Positions 17,425-25,382 of a DNA stretch of 64,000 nucleotides are shown in pieces. Position 1 is the first letter of the stretch. The number at the start of each line of letters is the position of its first letter. Below the pieces are notes generated by a model. That model was given only the letters and a program-made list of their open reading frames with translations. It was not told where the DNA came from and did no database searches. The translations under genes were made by a program, and so were the position numbers. Source of the DNA: Nitrospira sp. (lineage in GTDB: Bacteria > Nitrospirota > Nitrospiria > Nitrospirales > Nitrospiraceae); NCBI GenBank assembly GCA_030123605.1, contig CP126123.1:2150001-2214000 (forward strand), written 5' to 3'.

Positions 17425-18339
17425 GTGGAGTACGAGAGACATGCATCCAGAACAAAACCAATCGAGATCCACGTGCAGATACCTTCGAAAACCAAGATTC
17501 GCAGCCGAGGCGTCGCCCCCCCGTGCCATCGGCCCAAGCACGATGGATCACGGGGATTGGTCTGTCCTTATCGGTCCGTCGCCCAACTGCCCAGCACATC
17601 GATTAACGACCATATCCAGAAGGCGATTGCGTGGGTAAAGAATCCCTCCCGTCCACCACCGCTTCCTTCCCCTGTATTGTTTACTGGAGTTCGACTCGAA
17701 CCGATAAAGCCTCCAGACTCGCAAGCACTTAATGTCATTACAAATGACATGTTGCCCCATCCAGTTCATCAATTGTACCTGGCAATTGCGCAGAAGATTC
17801 CTGTTCCACAGCCTCGAGGCATCGCCAAACCGCAGGCGGCTTCACGCAAGGCTCGCATGATCGAGATACTTCCATCTGAGCAGTACTACGATACGGACGA
17901 TTTGAAGCGTAACTACCAAGTTCGTCCTCTGCCATGCATTAAGCTGGACCGTAGCAAATACCTGTACCTTGGGTCACCGACCTATTTGGGCGCGTTAAAA
18001 GCGATTGGCGTTGCAGAGATTCCCTTTTTGGTGATGCCACGCTTACACCGCGTGGACCACGCAGAACTCTACGAGGAGACGGTCGCGCTGACCGCTCAGA
18101 TCGCATTCGAAAATCTTAGGGGGGAGCCTCTTTATCTTCGATCAGAGGTACGCGGGCAGCTGTATATCGTTCTCCGCCGATTGGGATTGGACTCATATTT
18201 CTTCGGCTCTTTCTCCGAAGAGCATATCCTGAAACACATTCTGCAATTAGCCCCCTCGACGGTCCGCCGTAAACAGCAGCAGGCTTCGACAAGATCAGCA
18301 TTCCCCTGCCCATACAAATGCAAAGAACTCGACCTATGA
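17425..18339 (+). CDS. First gene of a large-recombinase operon; function unknown
   Basis: Up to 304 residues; the GTG at 17425 is the furthest upstream start and the real one may lie later, because the first 70 residues have a low-complexity look. The C-terminal half (about 150-290) is well-behaved coding sequence with EILPSEQYYDTDDLKRNYQVRPLP and a KYLYLGSPTYLGALKAIG segment. I find no recombinase box. The stop overlaps the next start in ATGA, so it is translationally coupled to the two recombinase-like genes. A small adaptor or directionality factor is an inference from position. Confidence 0.5.
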   Translation: MEYERHASRTKPIEIHVQIPSKTKIRSRGVAPPCHRPKHDGSRGLVCPYRSVAQLPSTSINDHIQKAIAWVKNPSRPPPLPSPVLFTGVRLEPIKPPDSQALNVITNDMLPHPVHQLYLAIAQKIPVPQPRGIAKPQAASRKARMIEILPSEQYYDTDDLKRNYQVRPLPCIKLDRSKYLYLGSPTYLGALKAIGVAEIPFLVMPRLHRVDHAELYEETVALTAQIAFENLRGEPLYLRSEVRGQLYIVLRRLGLDSYFFGSFSEEHILKHILQLAPSTVRRKQQQASTRSAFPCPYKCKELDL

Positions 18340-19707
18340 AATCGCTGAGGTCGCTAAGAAATTTCCTTACAAATATTTCAGCTTCTCATCCCACACTAGG
18401 GACTTCAGGAAGGTATTCCAGCCCTTCCCAAGTTAGTGGATACCTCCCGAATGGTCTCCATCCCTCGCGTCATGACGATTGCCTTCTTGCCTTCGTCTTC
18501 ATTCTCAACTTCGTGGATGCCCCGTTCGGAGCCGCAAGAATCGAAGAGCTTCGACACCCTCTCGCGCTTCTCTTAGGCAGATTTTGCGAAACGGCGCACA
18601 TCTCCCCGGATGACGCACGAATGTTGATTGCGCTCAGTCGCCTGCTGATTCGAGCTATTACACGGCAGCGCATGAGCGCGACTCTTTCCCATCCAACTTT
18701 TCCCTCGAACACACGCATCACCAAAAAGCACCACCCCTTGTACTCTTTCCTCTTGAACTGTTCGAAGAAGCGTGCATTTGAATACTTTGGCGTCATTTGC
18801 CACGACGCGCTCCTGAATGCACCCACGGATCCGAAATGCATATTAAGAAGTCGCAAATATGATTTAGCTCTGCATCTCGAAACGTTTCTGGATTGCGTTC
18901 CTCTTCCTCCCACAGCCCCACGTGACTTTGTGCCTGATCAAAGAACTGACTATGTCGATGCCGCACTGTATATCTTACATGCCTACGGAAAGAACGGGAT
19001 CCACCCCAAGGACGAAACAGCCGCACATTATGCCTTCACATGGCGGCAGACTATTCGAAAGGCTCATCTCAAACCGGTCGTGCCGCATCCGGCGCCCCTT
19101 AGCACTCTCGCTGCCGATGACAAGCAGGTCTGTACTGAAATCCCTGCACCATCGGAACATCTATTCAACGATGACGATGAAGAGTCTGCCGAGGGCAACA
19201 GAACACTTCTCCATTCATACGGCTCTGTGAGCCAGTCCGCACTGCAGGAAGGCGAGTCTGCTGAAGAACACAGCAGATTGTCTCTCATCGCGCCAGAGGA
19301 AGACCTGCCAGTCCAAGATCTATTTTCATGGATTCGGCACCAGGGGCTTGCGAGAAATGCTCGTATCAACTCAAGCATCTCCTATTGGTGGGACCGGTCC
19401 TGTCCAACACTCGCCATTGATATAAATCTCTGGCGGTTAACCCAATCCGGAAGTCCTGAGGCTGCGGTGGCATGGCTCATAAAGCACACCGGCCTTGCCC
19501 CGCAACACGCACTTGGTCTCACGCTGCTACAGGAAGGCCAAGCACTGTCTGATGAGACCATGTTCCTTGACTTGAGAAATCAGGCGATCCGATATAAACG
19601 CCCATTGGAGTGGTGCGGATATAATAGCGACCGTTTCCTGATCGCAATAGACGGGTGTGAGGAGAGCAGCAGAGACGTGACCTTCCCCCAGTTTCGTGGA
19701 CACCTGG

Positions 19708-20571
19708 TTACGCGACTGCCGTCCTCGATTCATACTCGACCGGGGAGTGATAGCCGAGGGTCGAGTGCCGACGCGTCCGATTGTAGAACACCTCAATGTA
19801 TTCGAAGATGTCCTGCTTGGCTTCGGCTCGTGTGGCATAGTGCCGATGGTACACGAGCTCGCGCTTCAGTGTCCCGAAGAAGCTCTCCACGCAGGCGTTG
19901 TCCCAGCAATTGCCTTTGCGGCTCATGCTGGCCGTGATACCGTGCGTGGTGAGCAGCTGCTGGTACGGCCCTGCGGCATACTGACTCCCGCGATCGGAGT
20001 GATGCAGGCGTCCAGCTTCGGGCAGCCGAGTGGTGAGCGCCATGCGGAGGGCCTGTTCGGTTAAATCTCCTGTCAATCGTGGGCCCATCGCCCAGCCGAT
20101 GACTGCACGCGAGTACAGATCCAGCAGCACGGCCAGATACAGCCACCCCTCCAGGGTCCAGACGTAGGTGATATCGCCTGCCCAGACCCGGTTGGGCTGC
20201 GACACCGTGAACTGGCGGTCAAGCGTGTTCGCTGCCACGGGCAAGCGGTGCGACGAGTGCGTCGTGGCCCGCCATTTCTTCACGGTCTTGGCCCGGAGGC
20301 CATCGTGGCGCATCAGCCGGGCCACGCGATGCTCCCCAACCCGGTGGCCCTGTTTGCGGAGAGCCCGCCAGATGCTCGGACTGCCATAGGTCTGACGACT
20401 GTCCTGATGGAGCACTCGAATTGTGACGAGCAGCGTACGATTGGCGGCCGCCCGCCGACTTTCTGGACGTCCTCGCCACGCGTAATACCCCGCGGGGGAG
20501 ACCGCCAGCGCTCGGCACATCAGGCGGATCGGATAGCGACGGTCGTGCTCCTGGATCGCGCGGTATCTCAT
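19708..20571 (-). CDS. IS3-family transposase OrfB, copy 2
   Basis: 287 residues, same sequence as copy 1, with D133, D193 and E229 all present. It overlaps orfA by ATGA. Intact and potentially active. Confidence 0.94.
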   Translation of the reverse strand: MRYRAIQEHDRRYPIRLMCRALAVSPAGYYAWRGRPESRRAAANRTLLVTIRVLHQDSRQTYGSPSIWRALRKQGHRVGEHRVARLMRHDGLRAKTVKKWRATTHSSHRLPVAANTLDRQFTVSQPNRVWAGDITYVWTLEGWLYLAVLLDLYSRAVIGWAMGPRLTGDLTEQALRMALTTRLPEAGRLHHSDRGSQYAAGPYQQLLTTHGITASMSRKGNCWDNACVESFFGTLKRELVYHRHYATRAEAKQDIFEYIEVFYNRTRRHSTLGYHSPVEYESRTAVA

Positions 20572-20885
20572 TGGGACTCCCTCGCGAAGAACGCCGCCGC
20601 ACGTTTTAAAAAATCCCGCTCCTGCTTCAAGACGGCATTTTCACGCCGCAGCTGGGCCAGTTCCGTCTGCTCGGCCTGTAGAGATTGCCGGGGCTGTCCA
20701 CGCTCCTCTGCCTGCTGCTGCTCCGCTCGCCAGCGGTAGAGGAGATGATCGGCAATCCCCAGATCCCGCGCCACCTGTGTAACGGGATGCCCAGACTCCC
20801 GTACCAAACGCACCGCTTCTTCTTTGAACACCGCCGTATACGACCGTCGTGTCTTCGTGCTCATGCTGTCCTCCGATTTCCTCAT
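20568..20885 (-). CDS. IS3-family transposase OrfA, copy 2
   Basis: 105 residues, the same HTH plus coiled-coil protein as in copy 1. The -1 slippery heptamer TTTAAAA lies at 20610-20604 on the minus strand, so OrfAB can be made from this copy as well. Confidence 0.93.
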   Translation of the reverse strand: MRKSEDSMSTKTRRSYTAVFKEEAVRLVRESGHPVTQVARDLGIADHLLYRWRAEQQQAEERGQPRQSLQAEQTELAQLRRENAVLKQERDFLKRAAAFFARESQ

Positions 20886-22152
20886 TCTCCCACTTATGGA
20901 AGTGTCTGTGAAATCGGGGGAAGATCAACGTTACCATTCCTCTACCACCACTAGTTTGGCAAGGGCTGGAACCGTACTGTCACCATCGCTCCGGCCATAG
21001 TTGTCTTGCCAGAACAGCGCTTCATGATCGTTTCTTCATTACTGATACTGAACCATTTCAGCCATTGAGCCTTAACAAAGTGAATCGGTTCCTCCGCAGA
21101 GAACTGTCCGCACCGACATCCATCACTCTCCACTCACTCTCTCGTTCCTTCAGACTCCTCTACGGAGGGCGCTTTGGGCTCGACGAGATCGTGACCTGTT
21201 ACATTTCCGGACGAGTCCCATACTTTCTGAGAGCGCCGATGTTCTACACGAGAGTCCGTCTGGCTGACCTCGCGCAAAGGTACTGGAATGCGTCTAGGCT
21301 ATATGCAAAGGGCCTCGAGGAACTCACTGCCGACAACTGCCCTGACGACGCCGTCACGGCTCTGCGCACGCTGGTGAACAGGACCCACCAACTACCGGAC
21401 GATATTCTTTCGTCCGCTATTGCATTTGGCTCGAAAGCAATCCCGCGTTCAGACACCGTATCATCATTCTTCCAGGACTATCGATCACTTCTCGCCGATC
21501 TGGCGCGAAAACCGTCGCTCGACGACCATCGTGTCTACTTTAATCATTTCATGATTTATTCCTTCTTGGCCTTCGGATATGCGACTGCAATCAGGCCCGT
21601 GAGCGATGCCACTATCCCCGACAACCAATTCAAAAAACAAAATGCCAATACGAGCACGATTCTCGTCGCAGACAAGGACAATCAACGCTATGCAGAGAGT
21701 CGCTTTATTCCCCTCTCACCCATGGCATATCAGCTGATCACCAGCGTAATCGAAGGGAGAAAATCACTCATTGAGTATCTGAATCAGCAAGGCATGTTGC
21801 GTTATGTCGACCTCGCTAATAAGGAGTGGCCCATTTTCTTTCTCTTTCAGCCAGACTTTCGGGTCGACCTACTAAAGCCAAAGAACATTCGCGAGCACTT
21901 AGACGATGTCAACCTAGGCAACCGCTATCGAGTGCCGCTCAATGCCAATCGGCACTACTTCCGGACACATCTGTGGCCCCTGCTGCCCTCGCGTCTGCTA
22001 CACGCAATCTTGGGCCATCAACACCAAGGCAGCGAATGGATGGGCCGCATATCTGTGAGCGATCTAGAGAAGGCACGCGATTTATTAACAGGGCACATTG
22101 ATGACATGCTTGTCGCTCTCAACATTGTCCCTTTGAGCTTCAAGTCTCATCA

Positions 22153-24840
22153 ATGAGCTACTCTCAGCATAACGCTTCTATGTCTACCCACTTATCTTCC
22201 AAACAATTCTTAAAGCTAGTTGCAGGGACATTGGATGCACTTCAGACAACTGCTCAAAACCGGTACTCTGCCGTGGCGAATCTCGCCATGAGTGTGAACC
22301 TGGCCGTTCTCAATTACATGGAGAGCATCGTCCAGAGCACCACGACCCTTTCGCTCCCTATGTCGCTATCACGCGAAGACATCGCCAAACTTCAGCAAAT
22401 TTGTAGTGCAATCAACTTTAGACAATCCAAGCGCAATCTGGCCGAATACGTACTGGCCCATCTCCTGCACCATCTTCGCCAGCACGACCTTATTACATGC
22501 CCTATGCCTCGCATCCGACTCGATACCGAACGAGATCTCGCTGCATCCTTCCATCCCAATCAAGTGCCCTTCTGGTCGCGCACCGACACGTGGTGGAGAC
22601 CGATTCTTGAAGAGACACTCAAAAAGGAATTACCCAAGTCCAAAGGAGACAACGACACGCTTCTACGAACGCTCACCGAAGGTGGCTATGTTGCGCTATT
22701 AGGCCTGATCGTGGGGGGTGACATTCTTATCTCACACCAGATTGTTCCGCTTGCTCGACTTCGCGTGAACGACCTGGATGTGGATCATGGATTTCTTCAG
22801 ACTCGCCTGACCCCACGGAGATTCAAAACACGATTGGGAGAGGACGGAAACGAAGCGGCTCCGGAGTATCTGAGCGAACCATTTTGGCTTCCTCCAATCG
22901 CTCAGCTCCTGTTGTTCCGATACATTCGGATGCGCCTGTTGTGGGGAAAGAAACTTGGTGTCCCTCTAGTCCTGACCAATCCTCGTTCATGTATTTTCCA
23001 CGATAGCATTCGTGATAACCCTGCTCAGTTTATCGAATGGCTCCATAGCTATCCCCCCAAATTTCGGGCACACGAGATTACATCTGAGTTGGCGCCTTTC
23101 ATGAATGGAGTCAGGACAAAACGCACGGTTTTGGGACAACTCATTGATGCTCGGCGGGCTGAGCGTATCACTACTGTCGGTCCTATCTTCACAGCACTTC
23201 GGAGCCGTCTGATCCTGACTCGGCCGCCCACCGCAGGTTCCTGGGACAGAGTCATCCTCGGTAGACAACCACGCCAGATTACCCAACAAAGGATACCCAT
23301 CGTGCCAGCAGCAGCTGTCTCGACTGCGCCGATCAATGTTCCTCAAGCCGGCGGTACTCCCGACATTTCTGCAACCATGACACAGTGCCAAGAACATGAC
23401 GCGGCGCTCGCCGCCTGCGCCTCAAGACTCACGCAACTTCAACACCTAGTGGCACCAATCCTTCGTTCACTCGGAAAGACAACCACCATGTCGGTGCGGA
23501 TGGCCATGGCCAGGAATATAGCGAGCCTAACCCGAAACCTCCCCCGTCTTTCTTCGGCAGTGGTTAGCTCAGAGCGTGCCCCGCTTTCCAACCTCCGCGT
23601 GCAACTCGAATGGCTTATCAAAATGCTCACATCCCACTATCCAGGGAACGATGCACTTGCGCCAATCTCCGTACGGAACTACTACCTCACCGTGCAAACA
23701 CGGCTCATTGATGCCCTTGGGGCGCGGAATATCCTCACTCTTACGCACCAGGATGATGTCGCAGAGGTGGTCGGCAGTATGCTTTCGGGGGACCTGGAGG
23801 GCGGAACACTTCGAACGCAGAGAGCTCATTTCGTCCATCTATTTGAGTTTCTTCATCGAGAATACAAGAAATATGGGTACGACGTAGCCCAAGTCGACCT
23901 TACCAACGAGGAGTTGTGGGTTGGCGCCGAAATCCATCCTTTCCCCCTGCTCGCTCCGCAAGAGCTCGATGCCTATATCCACGCGCTTTCGCCGTTGGAT
24001 AAAGTTGCAAGCATCTTAGGCAGCTATGGAATGGCTCGCCGAGGCGAACTGGCTCGGTTACGCCTCGGGGATCTCGTGGGCAACGTCCATGATTTGTCCT
24101 TATTGATCTGTAGCAGCAAAACACGCGCTGGAATCCGCCGAGTCCCTCTGTGGGCTTTGGTCCCAACTGCCTACCTCCACACACTCATGATGTATCGGGA
24201 CGCTCGGCTAACGCAGGCCTCCTCGTATAGAGGGGCTCCCCTCCTGGTCGATGAGCAAGGAAATCCGTTCACAGAAGAACGACTCGGCGACCGCATAGGG
24301 CGGCGAATGAAAAAAGCCCAGCTGGAGGTCAACTCTCTCCATCCTCTACGCCACCAAGGCGCCTCATGGTTTCCCCTCGTGTGGTACTGCGCCTTCCATC
24401 AACTCCCACACAGTACCCTGGGCTTTGATTTTCGCCATCCAATGTTCGAGCCAGATCACCTGATCCGCTTTCGTCAGCTTTTCCTGCCGTATGACCGTCG
24501 GCTCGACAATGCTCATCAGCCCTTCGAAACCAATCCGTTCCATGTTCTAAGCCGAATTTTGGGACACTCCAGCCCGCAAACCAGCATTCAATGTTATGTT
24601 CATAGCCTCTCCTTCCTTGAGTATTTACTTATGCAAAATCATGATCACGTTCCAGATCTATTCAAGAACATCAGCCGCGTTCAAGCAGCTCGACTCCTTG
24701 TATCAGCACCTTCGGAGATCACTCGCATGTACGAATCGCGCAAAAATCGTGGCGATAACATTAAGGACAATTGTGTTCCACTGCCGGACATTCTGGACAA
24801 GCTCCGTCGCAAGATATTGAAACGCCAAACAAGACAATGA
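22153..24840 (+). CDS. Very large tyrosine site-specific recombinase
   Basis: 895 residues, more than twice the usual 300-400 for the family. The catalytic set is complete in the C-terminal quarter: R629 in GMARRGEL, K656 in CSSKTRAG, H730/R733 in HPLRHQG, H805 in LGHSS and the nucleophile Y815 in QCYVH. The first 550 residues contain a possible second, degenerate core-binding region and no box I recognise. It is coupled by ATGA to the split gene upstream. Such paired large recombinases suggest a dedicated mobile cassette that moves the neighbouring cargo; the exact family is not known to me. It has no frameshift and looks functional, though its partner is broken. Confidence 0.85.
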   Translation: MSYSQHNASMSTHLSSKQFLKLVAGTLDALQTTAQNRYSAVANLAMSVNLAVLNYMESIVQSTTTLSLPMSLSREDIAKLQQICSAINFRQSKRNLAEYVLAHLLHHLRQHDLITCPMPRIRLDTERDLAASFHPNQVPFWSRTDTWWRPILEETLKKELPKSKGDNDTLLRTLTEGGYVALLGLIVGGDILISHQIVPLARLRVNDLDVDHGFLQTRLTPRRFKTRLGEDGNEAAPEYLSEPFWLPPIAQLLLFRYIRMRLLWGKKLGVPLVLTNPRSCIFHDSIRDNPAQFIEWLHSYPPKFRAHEITSELAPFMNGVRTKRTVLGQLIDARRAERITTVGPIFTALRSRLILTRPPTAGSWDRVILGRQPRQITQQRIPIVPAAAVSTAPINVPQAGGTPDISATMTQCQEHDAALAACASRLTQLQHLVAPILRSLGKTTTMSVRMAMARNIASLTRNLPRLSSAVVSSERAPLSNLRVQLEWLIKMLTSHYPGNDALAPISVRNYYLTVQTRLIDALGARNILTLTHQDDVAEVVGSMLSGDLEGGTLRTQRAHFVHLFEFLHREYKKYGYDVAQVDLTNEELWVGAEIHPFPLLAPQELDAYIHALSPLDKVASILGSYGMARRGELARLRLGDLVGNVHDLSLLICSSKTRAGIRRVPLWALVPTAYLHTLMMYRDARLTQASSYRGAPLLVDEQGNPFTEERLGDRIGRRMKKAQLEVNSLHPLRHQGASWFPLVWYCAFHQLPHSTLGFDFRHPMFEPDHLIRFRQLFLPYDRRLDNAHQPFETNPFHVLSRILGHSSPQTSIQCYVHSLSFLEYLLMQNHDHVPDLFKNISRVQAARLLVSAPSEITRMYESRKNRGDNIKDNCVPLPDILDKLRRKILKRQTRQ

Positions 24841-25200
24841 GCTCATCTGATACCACAAAGGCCGACTTGGCCGTCACTCTTTTCCCTGGAAGACATAGCA
24901 AGGGGATCGTTGGTGCATATCATCCGAACCCATCCGCAGACTGCCGGAGTCTTCTTCTCTAGCGTCCCAACGGTGCATCTGTGCGACGGTAATGGATCGA
25001 ATCCCTTCAGAAAAACATCCTTCGAGAAGGCATCCAAGTTGTCGTCTCGGTACCCACAGGCGTCCACTTGCCCATTGGACCATCTTACCGACCCACACCT
25101 CTGGTCCCTCGCATCGAGAGTGTCGTCATTTCAGCGAGCGGTTTTTTCAGGTCGCGGCAGCGCAGATCACGCGCGCCGAAGCAGAGCATATTTTTTAAGG
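24837..25200 (+). pseudogene. Possible decayed fourth gene of the recombinase operon
   Basis: An ATG overlaps the recombinase stop (ATGA), but its frame stops after 41 codons (MSSSDTTKADLAVTLFP and on). Coding-like stretches continue in other frames: DIARGSLVHIIRTHPQTAGVFFSS, then REGIQVVVSVPTGVHLPIG, then QVAAAQITRAEAEHIF before a stop. These would join with about three frameshifts. The order and the start overlap suggest a former fourth cassette gene, but the fragments are short and could be chance. Confidence 0.3.
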
Positions 25201-25382
25201 GCTCGAAGGTGGCAGCACTCATGCCGCGCTATTAGTAGACGGTCAGCCAATGTGGCACCATTTCGGCCAGGAAATCTGTTAGTGTGCACTGGCTATGAAA
25301 TACCATCGACTTCTAGGAGGAATTGCACCAACGGCCTGAGCTGCAGGTTTTTTGACTGTCACGCCCGATACACTTTTAACCT
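25201..25382. other. Short non-coding gap between convergent operons
   Basis: About 180 bases between the decayed end of the recombinase operon and the end of the leftward helicase gene. I see no gene, no strong hairpin and no T-rich terminator. It may contain a recombination site for the cassette, but no repeat was found to support that. Confidence 0.3.

Larger units (their letters stand above)
19678..20927 (-). mobile_element. IS3-family insertion sequence, copy 2 (1250 bp), inside a recombinase gene
   Basis: The same element as copy 1 in the opposite orientation, with the same terminal repeats. Flanking 3-bp direct repeats are ACG at 19675-19677 and ACG at 20928-20930. The intact duplication and exact restoration of the host frame show a simple, recent insertion. 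By reading I see no differences from copy 1 in the protein-coding parts. Confidence 0.96.
18336..22156 (+). pseudogene. Large tyrosine-recombinase-like protein, split by IS copy 2
   Basis: The gene runs 18336-19677 and 20931-22156. Joining these after removing the IS and one ACG repeat gives one uninterrupted frame of 855 codons ending in an ATGA overlap with the next gene. The second half shows a tyrosine-recombinase fold: AIRPVSDATI (box I Arg), a lysine hairpin VADKDNQRYAESRFIPL, RHYFRTHL (H-x-x-R) and LLHAILGHQH. The nucleophilic Tyr expected about 10 residues after LGH is not there (SEWMGR instead), so it may be a non-catalytic partner of the downstream recombinase. In the present state a chimeric product would run about 85 residues into the IS. 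The start at 18336 is chosen for the overlap; 18318 is in frame too. Confidence 0.75.
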
